Below are positions 1 to 13,608 of a stretch of 64,000 nucleotides of DNA, in pieces. Position numbers and translations under genes: made by a program. The stretch spans positions 868,001 through 932,000 of the forward strand of contig JAJQJQ010000033.1 of the NCBI GenBank assembly GCA_028622995.1, written 5' to 3'. Source of the stretch: Panagrolaimus kolymaensis (taxonomy: Eukaryota; Nematoda; Chromadorea; Rhabditida; Panagrolaimidae). The notes beneath the pieces are model-generated. The model was given only the letters and a program-made list of their open reading frames with translations, did no database searches and was not told the DNA's origin. Each line of letters begins with the position of its first letter. Position 1 is the stretch's first letter.

Positions 1-1483
<1,483 letters not shown>

Positions 1484-2989
1484 ATTATTTATTTTTTTCA
1501 CTTTCATATATATTTACATACTTGTATCTACCACGACAAAAACAAAAGAATAATACATATAACTTGACACTTTCTTGCCTTTTTATTTTCTTAATTTCTG
1601 CAATATTTCGTCCATAAATGGTCTTTAGTTGTTTATTGTTTTAAAAGATCTCATAAAATAATCGTATGTAAGGAGAATAAATCAAATTTCCGTTTGTTTT
1701 ACTTGAATAGTTATTTTTTATATTTAAAAAAAAATAAACATGAAAGGACTTTCTTCGATTTTAGTTGTTCAAAAAAATGTTTCGTTTTTTGTTAAAAAAT
1801 TCCTCCAAAGTTGTGACTTCCAAATTGGCACCATTTTTGATGTTTTCGAAGGAGGATGATTCAATTTTGGAACAACAACAAAAAAGAAGCAAAAAGCTAA
1901 AAAAAATAAGCAACATCTCTTCTTTTTTTTATTCTCTTTGGTCTGAGCCCAGATTTTGACTTTAAAACAATTTAGTATTTGTTAATAATTTGATTTATAA
2001 ATATAAAAAATATTTATTGAATTTTGTTATTCCACAACCAAAAGCTTCTATGAATGTGATAACTCTTTGAGTTATTTTTCAAACTTCACAAAAAGCTAAA
2101 AATGGGAGCCAAATGTATAGTTTTTTTTAATATACTCCTATTACAATAATTAAAGTACTTTAACTTTACACTTTTAGACTCAAATTTTCAATCTTAAAAT
2201 TAACAATTTTTTAAAAAGCCTCTGCAAAATTTAAAAGCATGCTAGATTATTTTACAAAAATTTTGTTTTCTGAATCCGCGAATCTACAAAACATGATAAA
2301 GCCTTTGACATTGTCAAAATCTTTGATGGTGCCATCAAAATTTTTATTTTATTTCCTCCCTCTTTCATATTAAAAATATGATAGAGCCTCAAGAAAACTG
2401 GATATGACGCAAAAATAATTTGTTTTTGAGAGCTTTCTCTATAACTCAAATTTTCTCAATAAATAAATAAAGAAAAAAGTTATGCGCAATGAAAAAAAGA
2501 AGCCATTTGCTAAATTTTTGAGTTTCATCCTTTCTTACAAAAATAAGTAATAAAAATGTTTTATTGCTTTAAAATTTTTTAAAAAAAGACTTTAGGGTAT
2601 TTATTTGAACAAAAGAAAAATAAAATATGCGGACACCGACCAAAGAAAAAAATACATAGTAAACTATCGATGTTCTCTTTTTTCCCTTCTTCTTTTCCTT
2701 TTTTGCCACTTTCGGTGTTAGCAAAAAAGAAATTGAAAATGCCTTGTTTTTTCTTTATTATTTTTCTTTTAAGATAAAAGGCGCCCTTTTTTTGTTGAAT
2801 AACTAAAAAACATACGTGTTTTTAAACTAACGTGGAAAGGTAAAAATAATTTTGATCTTTCTTTTTGATTCTTGAATTGTAACTGTTAATGGAATTTTCG
2901 AATTGTTAAAGCAAGATTTTATTTTCTTTGATGGCCCATAAATAAAAAAGAGATAAGATTTCAGAAGTAGAAAAAAAAATAGAAAAAAA
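1484..2989. other. Intergenic, gene-poor
   Basis: AT-rich spacer between the first gene and the first candidate stomatin exon. It holds poly-T and poly-A runs and short chance ORFs. I see no convincing exon. It probably includes the 3' end of the left gene and the distal stomatin promoter. Confidence 0.6.
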
Positions 2990-3092
2990 ATGGAAGGTAA
3001 CAAAAAACGTGATGGAAATGGCGGCAGCGGTGGTGGTTGTGGTAGTGGCGAACGGGGTGTTAAATTTCAATTCGAACATTATCACGATAATG
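2990..3092 (+). CDS. Stomatin alternative first exon A
   Basis: ATG at 2990 opens a 34-codon exon rich in Gly, with one Cys ([13 protein letters not shown]) and an acidic-His end (EHYHDN). It stops at a GTTAGT donor after one base of a codon. That phase matches the acceptor before 9627 and would read HDN-ADVYDAG. The in-frame high-GC coding look contrasts with the AT-rich surroundings. The assignment to the stomatin gene is inferred from phase and strand. Confidence 0.55.
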
Positions 3093-6000
3093 GTTAGTTT
3101 TTTAAAAGATGTTATTGGATTTTCTCTTTGGTATTTATTTTAACACTTTATATCTCATTCTTTGATTTCATCTTATCACTTTTATTCCTAACCTTTGACA
3201 TTGCATTCTCGTCTTTTTTTTATTCAATAGATATTTTTATTTTCTAATAGAAAAATGTGGGTTTCTCTTATAAAATAAAACCAGACGATTCTTATAGCTT
3301 AATTTAGTATTCCACAATGTTTCTTTTTTCTTTTTAGCATTTATGTTTTTTTTTGAAATACAAACAATTAAATTAAAGAAGGATATATGTTAAACGAGAT
3401 AATATTATATATAAAAATGGAGATGAAAAAGAAGCAGCAAAGCACTTAAGAAACATTTTTTCAAGCATATTTGTCGTCGTTTTTCCGTTTTTGACACGGA
3501 TAAAGTGAATTGAATTATGGAAAGAAAAAAGAAAACTTTTTCTAACATATTTATTTATAAATAAACTAAAATGAAGAAGATGATATTTTTTTATTTGTTA
3601 TCTTGTCGAAAAATATTTTTTGGCTTTGAGATTCTTATAAAAAAGTTGCTATTTGCTTCAAGAAGCAAAAGTAGTTAGGGATCGTAGAAAAAGGGAAGAA
3701 AAAAAAAACAAGGTTTTTAGATATATTTTTTTAAAACAAAAAAGTTGATTTATTGCTTTCAGCGTCATTTGTAAAAGCAATTTGAGGATCATAAATAATA
3801 AGTATGAAAGCCTTTTTGCCGGACTTGTCTGTTACAAAAAAAGCTAAAGGTAGCATTGGGCTTTTTTCTTTCTTTTTTTATTTCTTATTTCTTCTGGATT
3901 TTTTTTAAATGCCTTAAGGCAATGATTAAACCAAGCATTTTATTATTATTTCCTTTTCGCATGCTTGAACTTTACTTTTTATTTTTTAAATTTTGTGTTT
4001 TGAAGAAAAAAACTTATTTTTTGCTTGAGTATTTTGTTTATTTTGTTTGAAAGCAACTAACTCATCCTTCCAACAACAAAAAAAAGTTTGAACTTCCGAT
4101 AGCTTCTAAACTTTGCTTTTCCGGATACGATGGGATGGAAAGTTGGTTAGATGATTTTGAAATATTTTTAAAATAGCTTTTTGTTGCTTTTTATGGGATT
4201 TTTTTCTCAACGACACACAAACTAAAGCTAAAAACAAAGTCGCCAATGGCAATGATCGCCTTCATTTTTTTGTTGTGAATTTGTTAAGAAACTTTTTTTT
4301 TGCAATATTCTATTGTTGCATTTTTTTGGGCTTGCATCTATTTCTTCTGTTTTTTTTTTTGCCTTCCAACATTACATCCAGAAAAAGCGCCTTTTTTCTG
4401 TTCATTTTTTCCTTCTTCGATGATTGTTTGTTTATGAAGTCTCAAAGCTCGTGGCCCCTATTTTTTTAAAAAACGACGAAAGCGAGAATAAAAAGCGAGA
4501 GTATCATCATCTTCGACTTTATATTTTAGAAAATTTGTTACATTTTTTTATTATTTCATTCATAGTTTTTAAGAATCATGGGATCCAGAGAACCAATAAA
4601 AGGGTTTACAAAGAAAAGTAAAAGTTCTCTTGGAATTTCTTCATATCGACAATTTCTTACACCAGGTAAGTGTCTCATACAAAAATAGGTAAACTGAAAG
4701 TTTTTTGTTGTCTATTTAAGATATATTATAAATTTTCTTTGACAATACGACCTTTTATCATTTAGACATGATAGGATATTTTTATCCCATTTTTGCCCAT
4801 TTTCTTTTATTTTTTGTATTTGTTTTGATGATCTCCATTTATACTCAAAAAAGATTTTACTTTTTAACGGAATTTCATAATTCTATGCTTATGCTTTTAG
4901 CTTTAGTGTCAAATAAATTTTGCTTCTTGAAATAAATAAGATTTTTCTTTAAAACAAGCTTTTGCTTCTTTAAGATCCATAAAAATATTAATAAAAAGAT
5001 ATGCTTCTGCTTTCCTTTTTTATTTACCCTTTTATAAAGCCGCTGCCATCATTTTGGAATAGCAATGAATTTTTTTTAAAAGAGACATCTTTTTAGTTAA
5101 ATGACCGGCCACTCTTTTGGAAGCTACCATCACTTGAAAGTGTTCGGGACTAATTTGTCTTCCGTCATTGTTGTATGTCTTTGTCTTTTTATAGAAAAAA
5201 AAACTTATGTAAAAAAAAGAAAAGATTTTTTTTTATCATTTCTGAGTAATAACGTAGGTTGCTTTTTTTAGTCGTGGCCCATCTGGAAGAGCAAATTAAT
5301 TAAATCAGAGTTTTTTTTAAGCTATACAAAGAATGAGAGAAGAATAGGTTTGTTTGTTCTTAAGAATGTCAGCTTTGTTGGGGAATTACAAAATTTCTGA
5401 GATGGTTATATATTTTGTTGAAATGAGTTAAATAAACTAAAGGCTCCATTTCTTAATCATGCTTTTCCAATTCTGCTTTAAAAGAATAAAAAACTTAAGT
5501 CAGTATCGGAATCAGTTATAGCAACTTTTTCAATTCATCATTCTTTCTTCCTCTTCATTATTAACTTTATACTCTTTTATTTTAATAAATCTTTGCTCCA
5601 TGTGTACTTTTCCGTTATTCTATTATGGTCATTTTATTCCCGTTCATTCTGCAAAAAAGCACCTGTTTCACAAATATGTAATTTTTAATTTTCTAATTTA
5701 TTCTTTATTTAAATAAAACTCTATGGTCCCGCCTTTATTAATGCCTTAAGGGTTTCGGCCTTTCCTTAAATCCTTTTTTTTCTTGTTTAAGCCACTTTCT
5801 TTTGTGTATGAGATTTGTATCTTTTTTTTAACAAAAAAATATTCATTTTTGACAACATAATCCAACTCTGTGTTTTTTTTTTGTGAAGAAAATGATTTTG
5901 GAAGAAGCCAACAACTTCAAAGAAATTCCAGTTGTGTCCAATACCGGAAACTGAATTATGCACGTCTAAGTGGCCTCAAGCATTGCTTCTTCTTTTTCAT

Positions 6001-9000
6001 TTTTTCAAACTTTGTCACTTATTTTTTTATTTCAAATTTTTCGGGATATTCTTATTTGGCCACCAAAAAACAATTCAACAAAGTTAAAGAGATATGGGAT
6101 TTACCATTCCATTTGGAGGCGCATTTGGTGGCCCAAGCACTCCAATAATGATACAGCAGAATTCAGGTAAGAATGGTTTTGATTAGTTTTAAAAAATAGT
6201 TGCACATTAATAGAGCACCTATTTTTCTTTTTTCTTATGTCAGAATTTTTTCTTTAAAAAAATGTATAATACGATTGGGTGATTAAGTGACGGACGGAAG
6301 CTTCAAACGTCGAAGAAAAAATGGTGGAATTTTTAGAAGGCTTTTCTCATCCAAAATGATTGCCATTTGTCAATTTTTGGCGGCAGGCACCTATCAATAA
6401 AAAGGGTTTTATTTTAATTCCAAAAAGGATCAGAAATTTTTTGTTTTATTTTGACCTAAAACTCCAAAAAAAATGGAAAAGTTGATGTTTAGGGTTGGCA
6501 TCAGGATTAAATATTTTCTTCGTAAAAATTTTTCGGGAAAAATAGTATTTTTTAGAATAAAAATTAATTGAAACTTTTTGGAGCGCTTTTCGGTTTTCTC
6601 AAGATAAAAGGATTAATTTTAGAAAATTTAGTTCTAAAATAAAAATTCTTCATTAATTTTTTAGATTAAAAATAATTTACTATTTTTAATTGTTTTAGCA
6701 AAAAAAAATCTAGGAGACACCTTTTTTCATTTCCAAGTAAGGGAGCATAGGTTATTATTAATTTGTTCATTATTTCATTTTTAATTCTTTCTTTTTTAAA
6801 AAAGTAAACTTAACAGCTTTATTTTTTTTCTTCATTTTTTAACTTTTATACTTATTTGGATTTTGCTTTCTTATATTTCTTCTGAGCTTAAAAAAATGCG
6901 AATGGTAAAACGATCGGTTAAAAAAGGTGTCAAATTTGAGTGAGGTTGTTCGCACATATTTTGTTTTGACTTACATACATAAAAGCAATGTTTTTGCTTG
7001 CATCTGTTCATTTTCATTTTTTATATCTATTTGGATTTATTGCCCATATGTCATTATTATACATAGTTATTCATCAACCTTTGAAACGGATTTCTATAAA
7101 GCTGTATCCCCTATTTTTATGTTTTGTCGATAACATAAAAACACCAACCTTAAATCTTGTCTTCTTTTAAAAACACAAGACTGCGACATAGAAAAAAAGT
7201 CAAAGGAACGCAAGTTTCTATTTTTTTAGAAACAATGAAACAATCCCTTAAACAATTGCTTCCTCGACCTTTTCCTGCTCGCTTTTGTTTAAAATTAAGT
7301 TACAAATACTTTTTTTTTGTTTGCCCAAAAGAAGCTAACTTTTTTTACACAATCTTTGACTTGGACTTTGCGCGGAAGGAAACCAGACTTTTTGCCTCTT
7401 TTATAATTTCTTTGATTTAATTGTATTCCTTTTTTTTAAATTTCAATTTCAATCTTTCTCTATTCCATTCTTTTCCATTCACTTTCGTTGATAACGTAAA
7501 AGGTGCCAAAATTTTAGTATTTGCTGAAGAAAAAATAATAATAATAAAGAAAACCGAGTCCAATTGTGCTTTTTCTTTTTGCAGTATTCTCTTCTTCTTT
7601 TTTTCTTCCTCCGTCTATGGAATTTGAGCTTTAAAAAGTGTGAAAAACAGGATGAAATTTTTCAGTCGGCAGAAAGCTTTATGAACTTTAGCTTTTTTCT
7701 AGGTGGCTTGGGTTTTATTTTTATTTTGAAATTAAAACAGTCTCTTTGAATAACAAAAAATAAAAGTGTCACGCCGCGTCTTATCAAGGTCGTTACTAAA
7801 AAGCGGTCCGGTCCGCGGTCCGGTCCAACTTACTAAAAGGCGGTCCGGTCCGAACAACATGGGGTACCAAGCAATTTTTTTGAAAAATTTTTATTTTAGA
7901 ATATGAATATTTTGGCTATGGAGATAATAACCCTTCCATCAAAAAAATAGCCCACAATGCATATTTATAAAGATAGAAATTTTATTTTTTGATGCAAGCA
8001 TTTACGGCTATTTTTGATGGAAGGGTTATAATCTCCATAGCCAAAATATTCATATTCTTAAATAAAAATTTTTCAAAAAAATTGCTTGGTACCCCATGTT
8101 GTTCGGACCGGACCGCCTTTTAGTAAGTTGGACCGGACCGCGGACCGGACCGCTTTTTAGTAATGACCTCTTATCAAGATATTAAACGTCCTGATAAAAC
8201 ACTAAAGTCAGTAGCATTTTATTAAAATTATCAAAAAAATTAAGCATTTTCGTTATGTCATATTTTTGTGTGTTTGTATTTTTTAGTAGTCATGACCTTC
8301 TAGCTTTAGTTTGCATATGCTAACAACCAATTTAGAACAAAGAAAATTACGTTTCAGCGATTTTCTTACCTTTGGGAATAATAAGCCTTTGTTTTTTCTA
8401 ACTCTTTCTTACTTCAACAAAAAAAAGAAAATAGAAAATATTATTACAACTTCTGGAGTAGTTAGTTAACTGACACAAAAAAAGTTTATATTTGTTGTTT
8501 TTTTTACAAGAAAAAAGGCAGCTTTAGTTTCAAGTATGTGGTCATTGAATCAGGAAGGAAACATGGATTTCCGTCATCGTTTTATTTTTTCCTTTCTTTT
8601 AAATACAGCTTTAAAATATTTTCTTCTAATTTTATGTTATTTTTTGTTTGGGAATTTTTGCCATCCAAAATGCGTAAACAATCATTTATTGGTTGTTTCT
8701 TTTTTTTAATCGAGAAACAACAAAAACTTGTCGACAGACAATTTTTGACTTTGTTTCTTGTTGTTGGATTTTATCCTGAAGGAAGAGAAAGAGAATGCAT
8801 CCATCTGGAGGCCTTTTTACTCTTTTATTCCAATAGAACACTGATTGTGTTTGTATCTCCCCAATGGATAAAGGAATAAGAAAAGATTCCACAATAAAAT
8901 AAAAAAATAAATAGATAGAGAGGGAGAAGAACCTTGGTGGATAATTTGGACCCCGCCTTCTATAACGCTTCACTTATTTTCTTCATACTTTGTCTTTTCT

Positions 9001-11204
9001 TTTTTTTTGTTGCTTCTTCCTATTGTTCTCACATTCCTCAAATAAAAAAGAATAAAGCAGAAATCAGTAATTTCATTTTTGCTTGGTTTTATTAATCCCA
9101 AATGAAACCTTTAACTTCGTCTAATACTCCTTCATCCTCTACTTCTCGACCTGTCTATCGAGGGCAATTTAACCCTGCTTTAAATTTAACTGAAGAAAAA
9201 ATTGAAGAAGAACATGATTTAGAAGGTTCAACCGATCAAGATTCTGAAGGAGAAGAAGACGCAGGAGATATTGATGAAGCTTCAAGATTAATGGGAAATT
9301 CAGACGACGACGAACCTCAAAGCATTCAAATTGACGTACCTCAAATGCGTTCAGGCTCTGGATCGGGTCCAGTTCATAGAGGGCCAAGAATGGGTCGAAG
9401 ATTTACATTAAATCCTATGATATTTGCTAAAGAAGAACGAGATGCTCGAAGGCAATCTCTTGCTCAACTCAAACTTAGTTATTATCCCTCAAATACTAGT
9501 CGTAAGTTTTCTTAAAATAAAATAATTCATTAAAAAGAAAGGGACTTACTTCTTCTTTTTTTGTTGTTATTATTTTCCCAAGAGTGTCATTCATTTTAAA
9601 CCAATGTTCCTTCTTTTCTTTTTCAGCCGATGTCTACGATGCTGGATTAGGATTTTGTGGATGTTTTCTTATTTGTCTTTCATGGTTTTTTATGCTTGCA
9701 ACATTTCCCATATCAATATGTTTTACATTAAAAGTTGTACAAGAATATGAAAGAGCAGTAGTATTTCGATTGGGTCGTTTAATTGGTGGAGGCGCTAAAG
9801 GCCCTGGTAAGATTTTAAAATGATTTGAAAGACGTAAAAGAAAATATTTAAAATATTAAATCACTTTATAAAAGCTTTTAAATTTATTAAAATTTTATTT
9901 ATTTTTTTGTGAGTAAAAGAATTTTAGTATTTTATGGCCTTTTGGTAAAGCTAGATGGAACTAAAAACATGGATATTTTATTCTGAAAAAAATTTTATTT
10001 ATGCTTTAGAAAGGCGTTTTTTATTACAAAAATTTGGCAAAAGCATTTATAAAAAAAGATTATAGTCATATGCATAAGTAATTCATGGGTACGGTAGCAC
10101 TTTACTGTACTATTTTCTGAATGAATTATAATCAGCAAAAACTTGCATGTTCACATAAATTTTTATGTGAATTTAGACGGAAGTTACTGCATTTTATAAC
10201 AACCAAAGCAAAAAATTCAGCTTAATCCAAAGTTAAAAGTTTTATAAAACTAAAACAAACATTTTTTTAGGAATATTTTTTGTTATGCCTTGCATTGAAA
10301 CTTACACCAAAGTTGATTTGAGGTAGTATATTGTTTTGTAATTAAAGGTAAATAACTCAACATTTTAAGAACTGTATCATTTAATGTACCTCCACAAGAA
10401 ATTTTAACTCGAGATTCTGTGACAACATCGGTGGACGCAGTTGTGTACTATCGAGTTAGCAATGCAGTTGTTTCAGTTGCAAACGTTGAAAATGCTCATC
10501 ATTCAACAAGATTATTAGCTCAAACAACCTTAAGAAATATGTTAGGAACTCGAAATTTATCCGATATTTTATCTGATCGTGATAATATTGCATCAGCAAT
10601 GCAAACACTTTTAGATGAGGCAACTGAATCGTGGGGAATTAAAGTTGAGAGGGTTGAAATTAAAGATGTTCGATTACCCGTACAACTTCAACGAACCATG
10701 GCTGCTGAAGTAAGTTCAATCATATAAAAGCAAGTGTGAAATGAGAAAACTTTAGGCCGAAGCTACTCGAGAAGCTAGAGCGAAAGTAATAGCAGCCGAA
10801 GGAGAGCAAAAAGCTTCAAGATCATTGAGAGATGCTGCAACAGTAATATCACAATCACCAGTTGCTTTGCAGTTAAGATATTTGCAAACGCTGAATAGTA
10901 TCGCGTAAGTTAACAATCTCCTAATTTACCAAAGCTTTCATTATCATAAAACAATTTTTTTTAGCGCAGAAAAGAATTCAGTAAGTTTTTTGAATATTTT
11001 TTTCTTGAAAGGTAAGTTTCCAAGCAACTATGGCTAGTAGTTTAAATAAAGCGACGTGGAGAATTTTGGACAGATGGATACTTTACGTCTAAAAGATATA
11101 AAAAATAGGAGCTATTAGTGAGGTGTAAATAAATCTATATATACTTTCAGACCATCATATTTCCGCTTCCAATGGATCTAGTAAGGTATTGCATAGAAAA
11201 TTAA
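2990..11204 (+). CDS. Stomatin/MEC-2/STO-type membrane scaffold, four candidate first exons
   Basis: SPFH/Band 7 protein that inserts a hydrophobic hairpin into the membrane and organises channels. Shared core exons are 9627-9806, 10271-10322, 10370-10709, 10756-10904, 10965-10980 and 11151-11204. The hairpin ([20 protein letters not shown]) is followed by [50 protein letters not shown] and the oligomerisation tail with EGEQKAS and [16 protein letters not shown]. These match nematode UNC-1/MEC-2/STO proteins, closest in style to STO-2/STO-4, though I cannot separate these. Four upstream exons (2990-3092, 4578-4665, 6094-6166, 9102-9501) all end in phase 1 and can join the acceptor before 9627, giving about 297, 292, 287 and 396 residues. 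The 9102 form carries an acidic Ser-rich N-terminus. Confidence 0.9.
3093..4577. other. Intron or promoter sequence between alternative exons A and B
   Basis: AT-rich with long poly-T tracts. No further exon could be supported. By position it would hold the promoter of exon B. Confidence 0.5.
4578..4665 (+). CDS. Stomatin alternative first exon B
   Basis: ATG at 4578, preceded in frame by TAG at 4563-4565, opens a basic 29-codon exon ending RQFLTP plus one base at a strong GTAAGT donor. It joins the stomatin core in frame (FLTP-ADVYDAG). A TTATATTTTAG acceptor-like site at about 4518-4528 could receive a spliced leader or a 5' UTR exon. Confidence 0.6.
4666..6093. other. Intron or promoter sequence between alternative exons B and C
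   Basis: No supported exon. It contains homopolymer runs and chance ORFs only. Confidence 0.5.
6094..6166 (+). CDS. Stomatin alternative first exon C
   Basis: ATG at 6094 opens a 24-codon exon reading [17 protein letters not shown] and ending IQQNS plus one base at a GTAAGA donor. It is in phase with the core acceptor at 9627. The Gly-rich content and phase agreement support it, but transcript evidence is lacking. Confidence 0.5.
6167..7778. other. Stomatin intron sequence, no gene seen
   Basis: AT-rich intronic sequence between exon C and the MITE. Reading frames here are poly-Phe/Leu products of T tracts and have no coding character. Confidence 0.55.
7779..8178. mobile_element. Palindromic MITE, about 380 bp, with 10-bp target-site duplication
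   Basis: The direct repeat TCTTATCAAG occurs at 7779-7788 and 8169-8178. Between them lies a near-perfect inverted repeat starting GTC(G/A)TTACTAAAAAGC. Each arm is about 160 bp and contains GGTCCGGTCCG sub-repeats, TTACTAAAAGGCGG, GGGGTACCAAGCAA and GGCTATGGAGAT, around a loop of about 55 bp near 7955-8010. There is no ORF. A 9-10 bp duplication with long terminal inverted repeats suggests a Mutator-like non-autonomous element. It sits in the stomatin intron upstream of the 9102 exon. Confidence 0.85.
8179..9101. other. Stomatin intron and promoter region upstream of exon D
   Basis: AT-rich, with no supported exon. It lies directly upstream of the ATG at 9102, which has an in-frame TAA nine bases before it. 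Confidence 0.55.
9102..9501 (+). CDS. Stomatin alternative first exon D (long acidic N-terminus)
   Basis: ATG at 9102 opens a 133-codon exon ending in phase 1 at CGTAAG. It encodes a Ser/Thr-rich start, an acidic middle ([17 protein letters not shown]), and basic motifs (RGPRMGRRF) before SNTS-PDVYDAG. This hydrophilic extension would be cytoplasmic in the stomatin topology. It is the longest and best supported of the four first exons. Confidence 0.8.
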
Positions 11205-11405
11205 ATTATTATTATATTGTTTCTAATAAACCTGCCATAATTGTTTTTTGTTAATTTTTTCTCCTGCAAGAAAAAAATTGTAAAAAATCATTTGCTAATT
11301 TTTTTTCGTCGGTGAAATAAAAAAATTTACATCAAACCTTTTTGAAATCACACAAACTAATGAACAAATAAAAACAGAGAAGTTGACTCAATTGTAAGTA
11401 AAATC

Positions 11406-11754
11406 ATGCCAAAATCAAATGGGCCGAATTCGTCAATTTCAAATGATAATGCAACAGATGAAGAAAAAGAATGCCTTGATTCTGTGTTTGTCGAACAATC
11501 AAAAGAAGAATGTGCTCGATGTAAACATTATGTAATGATTATTTTATTAAACATATACATACATATTTTAATCGATTATTTTTTAGAAAATTCTTGAAGA
11601 AGCCATTGACTCCATTGAATCTCAATCGTTTTTTATTCAACCACTCAAATGCTTTTTATATGGAATATTATGGATTGGAATTGTAATACTCTTCTTTTCA
11701 CTTTTCTTTCGAAAACATATGTGTGAAATTTTGAATAGTCTTGAAAATGAATAG
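11406..11754 (+). CDS. Small single-pass membrane protein, unknown
   Basis: Two exons, 11406-11531 and 11587-11754, join in phase 0 and give 97 residues. The N-terminal half is hydrophilic and acidic with a CxxC (ECARCKH). The C-terminal half has one hydrophobic segment (CFLYGILWIGIVILFFSLFF) followed by a short basic and Cys tail. The family is not recognised. It starts 202 bp after the stomatin stop on the same strand, a spacing compatible with, but not proof of, an operon. Confidence 0.6.
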
Positions 11755-11889
11755 GTTTAATTGTTTATGTATGTAATAAATTATTAATTTCAAGTTTTGT
11801 TGATATCATTCTGTAACTCATCCAAGCAAGAATTTAAGAATAAATTTATTGCTAACATAACAAAAACAAAGATATACATACATACAAAA

Positions 11890-13608
11890 TTAATAATTGA
11901 TTTTGGCATCCTTCTTTTTAGTCCAAATTTCATCCATTTTCTTGAGTTCATTATCAAACTTTCTTGCAACATCAGCTTTTGATGGACCACCTTTCTTTTT
12001 ATCGAAAGCTTTTTTCCTAAAAAAATAAATCGTTTTATTGTTTCAAAAAATGTTAGTTAAAACATACCCTTTGTTATCAAGTGTATCAGTGCCTAATTCT
12101 TGAAGCATACGAGCTTTAGCCATAGCAAGAGCTCCTTCGTCATCGTCATCTTCGTCTGCGATAGTTTCAACAAAGTCCATATCTTCCAAATAATATTCTC
12201 CATAAGCTTCATCTTGTTTAATTTTCTTTTTTGTTGGTTTAGCTTCTTCAGATATTGATGGAGAAATACCACGTTTGCGAGCATCAGATGAAGAAGAAAT
12301 TTTGTCAGCTAAAGATTTTCGAGAATCATCTTTCTTGTCACGGCTTCTTTCTAGTGAACGATCACGGCGACGATCTTTATCTCTATCTCGACGGTCGGGA
12401 CTTCGATCTCTTCGACTTCCATCATCTCTTCGTTTGTTACGGTCAATTTCCCTTCGATTATCATCATCATTGCGACTCCTTCTCTTGTCTGTTTTACTAA
12501 AAAAAATAGTAGTTAAAACTGAAAGTGAATAATTAAACAAACCTTTCATCAAAGTAAGACCGTTTTTCTTCTTTTTTGTAATTATCTTTATCTGATCGAC
12601 TTCTTTCTTGCTTCAAAGGTTTTACTCGAGTATTGTATTCTCCAGCATCATCGAAGATTTTAATATCACCAATTGCTTTTGCTTCTTCTTCATCATCAAC
12701 ATGCTTCTTCTTTTTTTTCTGACGCTTTTTATCACGAAGGTAAGGTAGAATGTTTGTTAAATGCTAAAAAATAAATGGTAAAAAAATTTAGATTACAAGA
12801 AAACACGAACCTCAAGAATAATTTTATCAGTTTTAATTGAAGGATTTTCTTTTGGAGTTTCATCGAGACCTCTGAGAAGAGTTGATGGAATATCGGTATC
12901 TTGATTTTCAAAGTCACAAACATAAGCCATTCGGCCAGGAGCAAAATGTTCGTTACGTTTTGGATATATTGTGTGAAATACTGTACGTAAAACTCTTCGA
13001 ACCATAGGAATTTTTGCAACCTTTTCCGGTGCAAGCGATGAAGCTGGAACGTCCTGAAAATTTTATTGTAAGAAAAGTCAATGATGTACATTAAAAAACA
13101 ACGTACTTTATCTTCATCTTCTTCTTCATCCGATGAAATTGTATCTGTTTTCATTTTCTCCAATAAAGCATAATCAAGACCTTTGACCATATGAGTGTGT
13201 TCAATATCACCACCAAGAAGTTTGCTTTGCTAAACATCAACATTTATTTAATTTGGACAAAATTATGTAAGACTTACTTCAATAGTTAGTTCCCCTTTAT
13301 TCTTCTCCAAATCTGTAGGCATAATACCATGAATCATTAATCTCAAAGCAGCTTCATCTGTTTCTTTATTGGTATCAGCTTTCCGACGTTCAGCAGCTCG
13401 ATCACGATATCCTTTCATAATTTCATTCAATTTCTGTTGAGATTCATCATAAATTTTGTCGATATCTGTTTTCTCTTCCTCCTCCTTCTTTTTATGATGG
13501 AATTTCTTTTTTCCTCCTTGTGGTTTTTTATCATTTCGACGATTGTTGGAAGCCGCTGTAGAAGATTGGTTTGAAAGAGTTTCAGTTGGTCGAGCTCGGG
13601 CGACACGA
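11890..13608 (-). CDS. smu-2: Splicing factor RED/IK (SMU-2 homologue), 5' end missing or displaced
   Basis: Spliceosomal B-complex protein that acts with SMU1. Exons in transcription order are 13608(or beyond)-13278, 13229-13107, 13053-12811, 12763-12543, 12496-12068 and 12016-11890, all phase-consistent. Family hallmarks are YRDRAAERR, KLLGGDIEHTHMVKGLDYALL, the MAYVCDFENQDTDIP motif with NEHFAPGR before it, and then RD/RS-repeat tracts (DRSPDRRDRDKDRRRDRS) and an acidic patch. The usual RED N-terminal segment (the LTNxDFRKLL-like start) is not seen. The reading frame runs into a TAG inside the foldback element at 13609-14609. Either a 5' exon lies beyond the element or the copy is truncated. 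Confidence 0.88.

Noticed and set aside
3856..4050. Phe/Leu-rich ORFs in the stomatin introns and gene deserts
   Set aside because: They are translations of poly-T tracts, have no splice or family support, and often start at TTG or CTG.
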